The notes: generated from the sequence alone by a model not told the origin. Positions 35,312 to 46,991 are shown, counted from the first letter of the stretch. The stretch is 64,000 nt of DNA from Adineta steineri (GCA_905250115.1 CAJNOI010000213.1:62001-126000), one strand, 5' to 3'. Program-made: numbers and translations.

Positions 35312-37810
35312 TCTTTCATTTGACACGTCAACAATTTATTATTTTTTATAAAATATATCTTGTATTTACATTTCTTCTTCTTCTTTTTTCCAAGGATTTC
35401 AATGTTCGTGTGAATGACTTTCGTTTTTTTCCTTGTTGTTGTTGTTGTTGTTTTGTATATGTCATAAGAGCCAAAATAAAGAATCTCAAAATATTTCTAT
35501 TCTAGTTTTACTTCATATGAAAAGAGAAAGGATGAATCCTGAAATAGGAACAAATAGATTAGCTGAAAATAAGTTTTCATGTTCTTTTATATGACTGGTG
35601 AATGTCATGTAGAAATAAGTTATGTTTATCTATCATGAGTTCGTGAATGTCTTCTTAATCATTACTATCTTTTGACATGACAAAAATCATTTTTTTCCCT
35701 TCTCTTATATGATTTATCTTTATTATGTAAGAAAATCTTTATTTTATGAAATAAATATTAATTAATACATTTATATTCTATTTGTCATAGATTTTCGATT
35801 GATATAATATTAATTGAAGATAGAAAGTATTGATAACATTCTACTAGAAAACCTTTTTTCTTGTTTAGTTAATCTAAATTTGAATATTTGTGAATCTATT
35901 GAAAAGAAGAAGAAGAAGCAGAACTGTAAAGAATTAAAATTGTTATTCTTTCTTTTGTTAAGTTGTTAAACGATTTTTTGAATTAAAAAGAAGACAAATG
36001 ACAAATTGATTTCGTTGATGTTGTTTTTTTTTGTATGTTGTCGTCGTCAGATGGTTATCATGTTATTTGAATGAAACATGCGGTATGACATTTTCATTTG
36101 AGTTGTTTTTTTTTCTTCTTCTCTCGTCCAACCGCAACGTTTGATCATTGATAGAAACGAAAAAGTATCATTAATAATCTTTTTTTTTCTCTCTCTCTCT
36201 CCCTCTCTGTCGCTTTTTCTCTTTCTCTTCCTTATATTCTTAACGAACAGACAAGAAGAAAAATCTTTCTCTGTTGGTTAAAAGATCGATAGTAACAACG
36301 AATGTCTATATCGGCAAAAGCTCATTTGTCTTCTTTGCCCGAACAGAGTGTATAATGAGTTTTTCTTTTCCTCCACTGACATAGTCGCTCGAGACATACT
36401 CTCCTCTTCTTTCGACTCATTTATCTAAATATTCAATGTCGATGTAACGACTAACCAATCTAGAGAATACAATCATCAATGATAAAGACAAACTAAACTT
36501 ATACATGATCAGCCAACTCAGACAACATGTTTCTTTTTCTCTAACACGCACATTAATCAATGAATATATCAATATATGTATATTGTATATACATGACATT
36601 CAAAAAAGCGTTTCTTTTTTTTTTTTTAAATATACAGATCAATCAACAAATATTTGAAAGATAATAAAAAAAAGAAAAAAATTTATTAGTTTAGTTTTGG
36701 ATCTTCAAAGAATAAATAATAATCGAATTTATTTCATCAACAACCAACTATTCTATGTATGTTTACATGACAATCTAAATATCTTATTATAGATTGTCAT
36801 TATATGAAATTTGTTTTTTTAATAAAGAAATTTTGCAATGAGAATGTATGAACAACTACTAGTAGTATCAGTGAAAATTAAAGATCTTTAAAAGAATGGA
36901 TTTATTGTAGGTATAAAGATGCTTATAATTCCTTCAGATTACATACTATACAAAGATAGTGCAAGATAATCCGTGACATAGGTTCTATCTACTTGTCAAG
37001 ATTGTCAGGTGATCTATATTTTACTCGAATGAATAAAATGATTCAAAAAGTAAAATACGGTACACTCTAAATAAAATCGGTTTGATATCCAATATCTTTT
37101 AAGTTTCAGAGCAACTTTGCAGTTTTAAGTGGTTCTTCCAACGAATATAAATTCTAAATCTGTCACTGCTTAAATTTTGGCCGAAGCATATGACATATTC
37201 AAATAAAGGACACACATCAAATACTGAAAGAAGATGCGAAACTTTATGTTTGTAAGATGATAGTCGAATCAGAACATAAAAACAAACGAAAAAAAGTCGC
37301 ATACTAAGTCTTGAAAAGAAAGATACGATACGGATTTTATTTTCAGATGAAAAACTGTTCGATATTGATGACTTATACAATTTTTAAGGTCAATGTTTTT
37401 GGAAGATTACCAGTTGTGCTGAAAAAAATAAAAGAGATAGTATTCAAACGAAAAAAACTAAATCATGCTGTAGATATTCAAAGTATTCTAACAATTACAC
37501 TAAAATATATAATTAAGGTTTCTGCACTTAAATCAGTTCGACTATTATATTTAGGATAAATTTACAAAATTTATCAACTAGAAGGAAGTAATAGTGAGTG
37601 ACACACTTATCAAACAATTGATAGATGTTAGTTAAATAAATAAAAATTAATAAAGATATTAGTAAAATATTGAAAAGTTTATTCTTCCAAGGAAACCTTC
37701 TATACGTATATATTTCAGATGATAGGCGAAATTATTATTCTAGAAAAAAGATTTCATGTTATTGATTGATTTTTAATGGAAATAAATTTGTTTTATTAAA
37801 TTTTATTTGA
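35312..37810. other. Gene-free tract downstream of the Hox gene
   Basis: No convincing exon. It contains pyrimidine-rich microsatellites around 36180-36240 and short GAA runs. Candidate regulatory or UTR DNA; nothing specific seen. Confidence 0.55.
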
Positions 37811-38257
37811 TTATGTAGATTTAAATTTTTTAAAAGTTTTTGATTTAACTTTTGATTCATCTTCATTTGTTGTTGTTGTTGTTGTTTGTTCAACTCGAGA
37901 TGAATTTAATTTAGTAGCAGGACAAGTAATTATTTTAACTTTATTCTCGTGACCATTTAATGTCATTTTCCATGATAAATTTGTATTTGATGTTAATATT
38001 AATGAATCAAATAGTAATGTCCATACTTGATCACATGCTCTATAAGATAGAAGATGACCTGTAAATACAAGACATGATTCTTTTTTTCCTTTCACCGATT
38101 GATAAGTTAATTTTTCATTAATAATATGATCGAAAACATCAAGAATATAGTGAACAATACGAGGAGTAAATATTTGTCTACGAACCAGTTCACGAAGAGT
38201 ATCATCAAGAGCCAAACCAATAGTTGTTGAACGATATATTTGATAGGCTGACGACAT
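37811..38257 (-). CDS. GTF2A2: Transcription initiation factor IIA subunit 2 (TFIIA gamma)
   Basis: Single-exon frame of 148 residues. MSSAYQIYRSTTIGLALDDTLRELV matches the TFIIA-gamma start (human [22 protein letters not shown]), followed by ITPRIV-like IFTPRIVHYILDVFDHIIN, the helical half. The beta half contains FTGHLLSYRACDQVWTLLFDSL, matching the SLNTYRFCDNVWTFVLND region. VKIITCPA corresponds to VKIVACDG. The subunit pairs with TFIIA alpha/beta to stabilise TBP on promoters in the nucleus. The human protein has about 109 residues; this one carries an extra basic and threonine-rich tail of some 25-30 residues and a longer middle loop (KGKKES). The lack of introns is unusual beside its neighbours and would fit a retrocopy, but the frame is intact. 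Confidence 0.93.
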   Translation of the reverse strand: MSSAYQIYRSTTIGLALDDTLRELVRRQIFTPRIVHYILDVFDHIINEKLTYQSVKGKKESCLVFTGHLLSYRACDQVWTLLFDSLILTSNTNLSWKMTLNGHENKVKIITCPATKLNSSRVEQTTTTTTNEDESKVKSKTFKKFKST

Positions 38258-39889
38258 AGCTAAGTCTTTTTTTTGAACTATGAACTTGTTTAATTAGATA
38301 TGCGCCATTAAAGAATACGATATACTAATCAATATTTATTTTCTATACATTTTTTACTATATATCCTGTCTAAAATATGTCGATGAGATTCTCGTTTTCT
38401 ATTATCTTCGTATATGATCTTGCAATTGTATGTATAATTTAATATTCGAGAGAATGAATTTATAGTATGTAAGAAATCATCAAACACTCGTCGATCTATA
38501 GATTTATTAGAAGAGAGAAAAATATAAAGAAGATTTCTTTTTTATACTAAAATACTTCCTAAACATATGAAAAATAATTTGTACATCGAAACCTTGATTA
38601 AAGTTTGTTGATTGGTGACATCTTCCGAAAGGATTTTGTAAGGTTTTGACATATAAATATTTGTTATCATATATGATTGAATTCCATAATAGAAATATCT
38701 TCAATATTCCTATTTTCAGTAAAATTAAAAGCGACTAAAGAAAAAATATATATCTCAAATACTAATAATATTATTGGTTTTGAAAAAAAAGCAACTGATT
38801 AATAAAAGTATATTAACATAATCGTTTTTAAACTGAAATGTGAAATTTAAATATTGAAATGTAAAAGAAAGAAATATTTAATATAATAAAAAGAGACTAT
38901 ATTCCATATCTACTGATTTTCTTTCTTTTTCTTCTTAATTGTATGATTATACATATCTTTTATTCAATAAAATTTCGAAAAATGCTTTAAATAAATGTCT
39001 TTATTATGAAACATTGTATAAGTACTATTTTAATCTCTATTGTTATATAAACGAATATGATCATCTTTGATCTTTTTATCTCCAAAGATGCGTATAATAC
39101 CTTCAAATCTTCACTGTATCATTAATATACAATAATACCTGTTTGTTTTTGCAGAAAAAAAGGTAACATAAACTATTACAGACTGTAGCAGATATCGATA
39201 AGTGATTATTAATGTTATGATGAAAAAGACTATCACACACACACATCATAAGAGATGTGACTAGTTGACATTGACTGGTATTATTACTATTATTTTGTAT
39301 GTCATATTTTACTGTCGTATAGAATCAGCTAATAGATTTTCTTTTAGATGTTTATTATTGGAATGAGAAACTGTTAACAAATTTTCTATTATTTGATTGT
39401 TGTCTTACAAAGTAGAATGACGATTTGATATTTTATTTCCTCCTCATATATATATCTATTCTATTTACTCAATGAATAAAGAGTTTCAATAATAATGAAG
39501 ATCAATGAATTGATATTTCTATGATTCCCATTGTATTCTGATGAATTTAGAATTGTTACCTGATATTTGTTTGATAATAATGAATAATAAATATATTTTA
39601 AAATGATGAAATAATATCATATTCAATAACGTTATAGACTTATCTTTAATGTTATTCAATAATAATCATATAACAAAAGTCAAAATGAAATGTAACTAAT
39701 CATTTTGTTGATCAATTTATTTGCCTTTCTTCTTCTTCTTACATCTCCGTTTGTTTTCTTGTTCTTTTTTAAATTATTTTCAAATGTATGACTTCAAAAA
39801 TAGATTAAGAAATTATGGGAAGAAATACAAATATATTTATCGAGAGAAATTCTTTCTTGTGTTGTTTATTTCCATTGTAATTAAAAATA
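38258..39889. other. Intergenic, AT-rich
   Basis: No gene recognised on either strand. Microsatellites and poly(A/T) only. Confidence 0.6.
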
Positions 39890-40162
39890 AATGCGTAACC
39901 TCGGATTTTATCCGAGAGTTATGTATACTGCAAAAAGTGTATATGGAAATCATAGGGAAATATCAGTATTTTTGTAATAACTCGGGAATGCTCCATACAA
40001 TTAGGCTCATCTTCGAACTCGACCAAGATTTTGATGAGACAGTTCTATGCACAAAATTTTAGCTCAATCGGACTATTCGTTTAAACGTTATCGTGCATAC
40101 GGCCGACCTGACGGACGGCCACACTGACCGATTCTAGTAGTGTACTCACTTTTTGAGTACAC
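39890..40162 (+). repeat. Dispersed repeat R1, short copy (273 bp)
   Basis: Complete short copy: it starts with the hairpin-forming CCTCGGATTTTATCCGAGAG region, passes ATCGTGCATACGGCCG, and ends with the GTGTACTCA/TGAGTACAC hairpin at 40140-40162. It lacks the interior of the long copies at 146 and 4952. It abuts an exon relic on its right. Confidence 0.8.
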
Positions 40163-40339
40163 AAAAAGAGAAAAACGAAGAAATTGATGATAAACAAGAT
40201 CCAACAAGATCACCATCATCTGTTAAATTTACAATGTTTTTAATGGATAAATATCCACCAAAAGTAAATATTCATTTGAATATATCTTAAAGTATTAAAA
40301 CGGAATTGAATTTTATTTCAGAAATCAATTAAAGATAAT
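40163..40339 (+). pseudogene. Exon relic trapped between two mobile elements
   Basis: Between R1 and the LTR-like sequence, the plus strand reads EEIDDKQDPTRSP and VKFTMFLMDKYPPK, meets a GTAAAT donor near 40264, and resumes after a TTTCAG acceptor near 40321 as KSIKDN. Codon use is host-like. The gene is not recognised; both sides are cut by repeats, so this is probably a remnant or a gene split by insertions. Confidence 0.4.
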
Positions 40340-40616
40340 TGTTGTGCCAACAGAAGTGACGAACATCCTTTTGAATGATACCCCTTATATCATTTTCATC
40401 TCTCTGCTTCTCTTTCCTCTTTTTAGCTAGTTCTATCGTTTCGTGTTCTTTCTTTTTCTCTCTAGTATATAAACCCGTGTTGTATGTTAAATAGTTACAT
40501 TTGGATGTAGTACTTAGTCGAATAAACATCGTGCTTTAAGGCACTATAACTATGTCTCTCCATTTGTCATAACCATGGGTATTTACCTGCAGCTCATTTA
40601 TATCAATGCCCAACCA
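40340..40616 (+). mobile_element. Possible LTR of a retrotransposon, fossil fragment
   Basis: The segment begins TGTTGTGCC and ends CAACCA, has a TATA-like TATATAAACC near 40463 and an AATAAA near 40519, and is followed after one base by a TGG-starting sequence that could be a primer site. This is the layout of a 5' LTR and leader, but the rest is hidden by the gap at 40669. Only a partial element is visible; family and age cannot be judged. Confidence 0.35.
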
Positions 40617-40668
40617 GTGGTAGAGCTGCATATCTTCATTTTCCGTTACAATTGTGATCTTTTACCAC

Positions 40669-40768
40669 NNNNNNNNNNNNNNNNNNNNNNNNNNNNNNNN
40701 NNNNNNNNNNNNNNNNNNNNNNNNNNNNNNNNNNNNNNNNNNNNNNNNNNNNNNNNNNNNNNNNNNNN
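40669..40768. other. Scaffold gap (100 N)
   Basis: Exactly 100 N, just after the LTR-like sequence, so probably caused by a repeat. The right side resumes in a poly(A) run. Confidence 0.95.
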
Positions 40769-42918
40769 AAAAAAAAAGAAACGAAACGTTTTCTCTTCTA
40801 TTAATTGTATTTACTTTTGAAATAATATTTATATAAAAATAAAGAAACATAAATAAAACTGATGTAATAGGTAAAACAAATCGAATAGTGAAATTATTTT
40901 CCGTTCTACGTGTAATTATCAGAATAAAAAATGATTGATGAGACAAGCAATGTGCATTTTCTTCCGGTAGTTTAACATTGTGGAATTGCTTATCTTGTTT
41001 TACATAATCATTTCACAAGAGATAAGTACCTTTCAACACTTTCACAAATGCCGGAAACTTATTTTCTATTGTTAATGAAATAGATTTTTCTATCGAAAAA
41101 AAAAAAAAAGTTGACCAAACAATAATTGACACTTGTGTGTTGATTGAATTGTTCATATTGATATTTGATGAGAATCAAAGAAATCGAAGCGCTATTCATA
41201 GTACTTAAAAAAGAGTTTGTTCAAGTGAATAAGACTTTCTTCTTAATAAGATCATATACGTATGAATAAAAATGCAGACATTGATCTACTCCAAAGTCAA
41301 TAAAGCGAAATATTTCTCGTATAGAAATGTCTCAGTTAGTTCCGGAAGAAATCCAATAGAATGGAATGCCATGCCGGACGAGAAGTGGACGCATGAACAA
41401 ATTAACTAAAGAGTGTCAGCGCATGATCGGGCTTTTCCGTTCATCTTCGATTTTTTTCTATCAGATTTCCTTTGACCTCTATTCAATAGGAAAATAAAAT
41501 AAAAACACAATCTCTATAAATAAATAAATACAAAATAATAAACTTCTTCTTCTTTTTTTTATCCAAAATATTTTTTTTGATGATAAATGGAATTAATGAG
41601 CACACGCGTTTGATAAAAAAGGGAAAGAGAGAGAGAAAAAAATCTTATCGTATATAATCCCACTTGACGGCACAAAGGTGTTTCGTTTGTGATGATTATT
41701 GAGTGTCTATAAACAAAAGCAATGAGAGTCGATTGAGCACTTTCTTTACAATTAGCGTGATAACAATCTATTCATCTCATCTGATCTAAACTAGTCAAAT
41801 AGAGAATTGTTTCTAGTCGGACGCCGTCTGTCGTTAATAAGCAAAGTGTAGATCAACTTCCGCGCGATCATCATCATCATCATCATCATCTGCGCCATGA
41901 AATCTTTGTTCTTATCGTTCTTTTCCCATATGTCACTCTCTACAATCATATAAATAACAAAAGAAAAAGAAACACATATCCGTTGCCGACACTTTTCTTT
42001 GCCTTATTTTCTATAATTTATCATAAGAAATAGAAAAAACTGTAACATATTCACATGCTTTTACTCAAACAAACTAATCGATCAGTTGATGACTTGAATA
42101 ACAAAAATTTCCTTCTTTTTATATGAGTTTCAATTTAACTTAATGATAGACATTTCACAATAATGATAAATGTGTTTTTTCTATCTCTCTCCCTTTCACT
42201 TTCACATTCTCAAGTATTTCAATTGAATAATCTGTTAAATCAACAATTGAAGGGATAAGGCGGGAATATTATCATTTATGATAAATTATTGACTAATTAT
42301 CTTCCACTTTTAATAGAAAACATATGTAAATACATTTTCCATCTTTCACTCATCAACTATTTTTTATCAATAATCTATTATTTACCTTTTCTCATTTCAA
42401 AAAACAATAATCATGACTAGACATTATTATTGTTTCCTTATGTAAATATATTACAAATAAAAATATTTTTTTAAAAACAAAAACAAATTAACTTTTCAAA
42501 CAAAATCTATTAAAATGTTTTTTTTAACAAAATATTTGCTCATTTCTCATTCTCTTCAAAGTATTTTAAACGAATGAAAAACTAAGGATGAGGAGGAGAA
42601 TTTTGTGATCCTTTAGAATAACTATTTTCGATCGAAAATAATGAGAAAATCTTTAAACGCTCTAAAAAACTGATATGACTGATGAATAAATAGACATTTG
42701 AGACCTTCGTAAGTCCCTGTGTAATTATCTGAAACTAAAATATAGGTTTTACACAAGTACAACGATATTCATTTTCGTAGGAGCTACATCAAAAATATTC
42801 CTCACTACTCTCGAGTAAATATTCATAAAGAGTAGAGGCGATGTGGACTAATGGTCCACCCCTTACGAACCAAAATCTAGAATACTTGGAAGGGAATGAA
42901 AAAAGTAGAAAATAAAAT
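40769..42918. other. Intergenic, AT-rich
   Basis: No gene recognised. A CAT-type microsatellite lies at 41865-41890. Otherwise AT-rich with short runs. Confidence 0.6.
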
Positions 42919-44708
42919 TTATTCTTTATAAATAAAAAAAACAACAATAAGAACAAAAATATTCTTTTTAAAAAATTTCTTTTCTAAAAATTGATCAAAT
43001 GTTTTATCCCATAAAGATCTTGATGCAATTAAAATCGATTGATCAAAATGTTGTTGAATATAAATTTGTACAATAATTTTATATCTTTGAGAAAATTTTT
43101 TAAAAAAATCTTTGATTTGTTCACATAATGCTAAACAATTTAATTTCGATTGAAAATTTTCATAAAAAATATTTTTTGAAAAATATTCATCTAATAAACG
43201 ATTGAAATATTTCCAATATTCATCAATATATTCAAATATATTTAATGAAAAATTTTCATTGATCTCATTTTTATTATAAATATTTTCTTTTGGGTTTATT
43301 GAGCTTATTAATTCATATCGACCAATTAATGTATTTAGATCTAAATAAATTAATTAAGATTTAAACAAATATTTTAAAAATAAAAAAACCATCAGTTTTA
43401 TTAAGATTTGAATTAAAAATAAAATTTTCTAAATTATTTTCATTCAATTTTCCAATTAATTCATTTGGAATTTTTGGTTTTTGTGGAAATTTTAATAAAG
43501 AATTATTTTCAATTGAATGTTTTATTGAATTTTGTTCAACAAGTGATTTTTCAAATTTCAAACGATATTCATCAATTTGTTTTAAAGATTTTTCAATTAA
43601 ATTCGATAAATTTTCAAAAGATCCACAACGAATTGATTGAAGATGAGTAGGTTTTTTTATTATTCGAGATAAATTTTCATTTGATTCATTTCGAATTTTA
43701 AATAAATTATTTATTCTATTTGAAAAGATTTTTGTTGAACCAGAATTATCAATCGATTCTAATTTAAATTAAATATAATTATCTGACTAATAGAATATAT
43801 TCTATCCAAGATATTCTCTAACGTTGATATGAAAATTCTCTAGAGATATTTCCTATGATGATAAGAATGATTCACATGATTAGACCAATATAGGAATTAT
43901 CTTATCAGATAAATAATCATAGGACATTCTCTTGAATATGTCTTGAAATCCGGAGAGTAAAAATCCGGAAAATTTCTGGTATTGTTCTAACAGAAGAGAT
44001 TGATAATATTCTTTCATAAATATTTATGGTTGTCTACGTCAATCATGATTCTCGTCTACCGAGTGCTGTTCTATTTTACTGTGCTCTGCACTTCTATTAC
44101 CAAATATACACAGACGTGCACCTTGAGAATATGGGTGTTGTGTCCATGCTTTATCCACATCCACACCATCTAACTACAGTCAATACTCCTGTCAATAGGA
44201 ATGTGACAGTTCCAGTTCCAAAAAAACTGAACCTGAGCTTTCACAGTCCTACTTGCCAAACATTTCGCGAGCGATGAGATCGATCGCGATGAGTATCTCG
44301 TGGGACTTTCTTTATTGGTGGCTACTAAAAGAAAACCACATCACTTCTCTTCAAATCAAATGGTTTCTCTTCTTTCTTGTACATGGTTCTGTGTTAAATA
44401 AACTGTTGAATCCTTTTTCAAAAATTTTCCGGATTTTTTTCTCCGAATTTTTTCCTCCGAATTTTTTTCTCCGGATTTTGGGACAATACCGTTAAATAAA
44501 CTGTTGAATCTTTTTTTCAAAAAATTTCCGAATTTTTTCTACCGAATTTTTTTCTCCGGATTTTGAGAAAATACGATTCTTTTAATTCGAATAAATGTGC
44601 AATACCTTTTTGTTTGTAAATATTATTTTGATATTTAATATATGGAAGAGAATGATTTGTATCTCGTTGAAATGTTATTTGTTTTGATAAAATTTGATGA
44701 GAATTCAT
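42919..44708 (-). CDS. Tctex1-domain (dynein light chain, DYNLT-type) protein
   Basis: Exons 44708-44606, 43758-43390 and 43340-42919; 297 residues, phases closed. The C-terminal 110 residues form a Tctex1 domain: LIGRYELISSINPKEN opens it, and RYKIIVQIYIQQ, QSILIASRSLWD and a final strand ending FFIYKE close it, matching DYNLT5-type proteins (RYKLIVIVHIGQ, QSILIGSRCLWD). Such light chains dimerise and bind dynein intermediate chains, in cytoplasmic or axonemal dynein. The N-terminal 160 residues are polar with short helices and are not recognised; human relatives also have a long N-terminal extension, though shorter. The usual aromatic CLWD pattern reads SLWD here. Intron 1 (847 nt) is dominated by a palindromic R3-like element; intron 2 is 49 nt. 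The first-intron donor was chosen because it is the one that keeps frame. Confidence 0.85.
43948..44575. repeat. R3-like palindromic element in Tctex1 intron 1
   Basis: The left arm holds ATCCGGAGAGTAAAAATCCG; the right end holds inverted arrays of TTTTTTTCTCCGGA-type units. The right arm is partly doubled (44396-44490 and 44493-44575 are diverged tandem copies). The middle contains a TG then CA block (ATATGGGTGTTGTG near 44131; CCACATCCACACC near 44156). Open stretches inside (44026-44277, 44253-44495) look non-genic. Confidence 0.6.
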
Positions 44709-44748
44709 TTTGAATTATGAAAAAAGAAAAATGGCGCAAATAAAATCT

Positions 44749-45069
44749 TTATGATTGTAAATCAATTTCGATTTTCTCTTTTAAACTAATTCCTTTTTCT
44801 TTTTCATCAGCAACTTTTTCAAGAGTTTGAGCTAATTCTAAACTTTTTCTCATAAAATCTTCAATTATTGTTGATGTTGTTTCATTTGTTAATGAATAAT
44901 TATTTGGTTTTATTTCAATAATATTTGAATTTGTTTTCTCTTGAAAATCATTTGATTCTTTTCGATAACGATATAATAAATAAAGTGTTATTATTAAGAT
45001 TATTGAACAAAGAAAAACACATAAACCAATTATTATTCCTTGAAGAATTTTAATATTATTTATTAACAT
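44749..45069 (-). CDS. Small single-pass membrane protein, unknown function
   Basis: 106 residues in one exon. Residues 10-33 form one strong membrane helix (GIIIGLCVFLCSIILIITLYLLY), followed by YRYRKES, so the basic side faces the cytosol and the short N-terminus lies outside or in the lumen. The cytosolic part is polar and ends in a charged helix (ELAQTLEKVADEKEKG). No signal peptide precedes the helix, so it is type III or tail-like. Its stop codon lies only 40 bases before the ATG of the Tctex1 gene on the same strand, which would suit co-transcription. Could also be the last exon of a longer gene, but no acceptor is evident just upstream. No family recognised. Confidence 0.65.
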   Translation of the reverse strand: MLINNIKILQGIIIGLCVFLCSIILIITLYLLYRYRKESNDFQEKTNSNIIEIKPNNYSLTNETTSTIIEDFMRKSLELAQTLEKVADEKEKGISLKEKIEIDLQS

Positions 45070-46496
45070 TTTTTTTATTTTTAAAAATTAAGAAAAATTC
45101 TATAAGTGAGATTAATAACATATGACAAATAGTTTAACTTATTCACAATTCTTATCTCGCGCAATAATAATATTTTATATTCAATTTTGCAAAAATCTCA
45201 ATTGTTATTGTCACATGATTAAGTATCTATAGACGATTGTAACTACACGATTATTTTGTGTCTTTTGTTGCATATGTCAAGACATACTTGACAAATCGGA
45301 TGTAATTAAAGAAAATTTTCTATCCAATCTAGGGAGTATATCTAATATTTTGTTTTTGTTTCAATAATTTGTATGAAAGAAAACTTTAATACGAATGAAA
45401 TTTCCTTCTAGTAAGAATCATTTTTCTATGTTTATTTCAACTTGATGTTTATTATTGCAATTTTTCTAAAACAAATAAAATATCGTTCGTAAATATTTTA
45501 ATATGAATAGACTATTTTAATTAATATTCAATTGTTAGAATAGATCGAACATTTTTATAGAAAAATTTCGAATTAATTTTTTCATATATCGATTTTACAA
45601 AGAAAATATTCTCCGCAAATAAAGTATTAAATTGGTCCAAGGTCATATCCCGCTTTTTTTCAATATTGTGCTTTAAAAGAGACATTTTTAAATCTAATCG
45701 AATATTCTCCTGATAAATTAAAACTAAAAAAATAATGTTTTTTTCTAAAAATAATCTTACGAAAAAAAAACTGATTAACTACTTAATGTTTAATAAGAAA
45801 TGTAAAGATTAAATTTGACCTTCGTATATTTTCCAAATAATAGATGACATATCTGTCTAAATAGAAAAAAATGTATCTGTCATAGATGTATTTTTATAAA
45901 AAGAAACGACATAAACAAGAAAATAAAAGTCACGATTAGTTTTGCTGATATAATCATTCAAGCATAACCGAGATTCTTTGTTTACATTTTTTTTCTTTGC
46001 TCGTTTCTAAATGTTATAGGTATACTATTTAATATAAATAAATATTCATCAAAGAGATATTTTATCTTTTAACAATAATAATATCCTTGGGAATAATTAG
46101 ACAATATAAATATATATATGAAATAAGATTTTATTTAAATAAAATTGATTCAAAACTAAGAAGTAAATATGTTTTTGTAAATGTTCTTGATCAATATAAT
46201 CTAATACAATAGAACATGTGTATGAATAGATACCTATTGATTTGAAGGTAAAACATAAAACATTCTTTTGTTGATTAACAATAATGAAAGAATGTATATC
46301 TACGATGAATCTATGTGGGTGAGCAAAAAAAATGTATTCGACTTTTTACGTTTCTTTTTCTACCTCCACATATTGGTTGATGTAAAATATTAATATTGAT
46401 ATAATACGTAGGTGCGTCCTACTCATTTGTAATATCGATTAAGCATAGTATTTAAACGAAAGTTATTTGTTTAGTTCGATTAACTGATACAAAATT
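45070..46496. other. Intergenic, AT-rich; promoter side of the bZIP gene
   Basis: No exon recognised on either strand. AT-rich throughout; no repeat of the named families. Confidence 0.6.
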
Positions 46497-46991
46497 ATGT
46501 CATTTTCATTGAAAAGGGAAAAAATTTTGTCAAATAATTGTATTTATTATGGACCTATACGTTTTTATGGTCGACGAAGAAAAGCACCAACATTATCAAC
46601 AGGTCGTCGATCGAAATTTGAAGAAGTTAATGAAGAAGAAGAAATACGACGAAATAAACGTCGAGAAAAAAATCGTTTATTATCAAAAAGACTTAAAGAA
46701 AAAAGAGAAAAGATTTTAAATGAACTTATTCAACAAATAAATCAACTTGAAGAAAAACAATTTTATTTACAAAATACAATTGAACAACTTAATTCACATC
46801 GAAATCAATTAATTAATAAATTAGCAAATTCAAATATAGATCCATTATTAAATTTAATTTATCAAAATGAAGTTCCTCTCTTTTTTCAACAAGTTGATGA
46901 TTTACAATTTGATACCGATTCTTTAATTATCACTTTTACAGATGAACGATCATCTTTAGATGAATTTATTTACAATTGTGATCAAGAATAA
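46497..46991 (+). CDS. bZIP transcription factor, Fos/ATF3-like but divergent
   Basis: Single exon, 164 residues. Residues 47-75 are a basic region (EEEEIRRNKRREKNRLLSKR) followed by a five-heptad leucine zipper: Leu at ILNEL, INQL, FYL, IEQL and NQL, each seven apart. The layout EE--RR--RRE-N resembles Fos/ATF3 proteins, which have ERRRIRRERNK at this place. The invariant Asn is present, but the usual AA--CR that follows is LLSKRLK, so DNA contacts may differ. The N-terminus is basic (GRRRKAP); the C-terminus is acidic with no recognised domain. It should act as a dimer in the nucleus, probably with a partner. Small intron-free size and AATAAA downstream (about 47062) support a complete gene. 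Confidence 0.8.
   Translation: MSFSLKREKILSNNCIYYGPIRFYGRRRKAPTLSTGRRSKFEEVNEEEEIRRNKRREKNRLLSKRLKEKREKILNELIQQINQLEEKQFYLQNTIEQLNSHRNQLINKLANSNIDPLLNLIYQNEVPLFFQQVDDLQFDTDSLIITFTDERSSLDEFIYNCDQE

Noticed and set aside
44026-44495. Two plus-strand frames inside the Tctex1 first intron
   Set aside because: They lie within the R3-like element, include its TG/CA core and tandem arm, and show no protein family.
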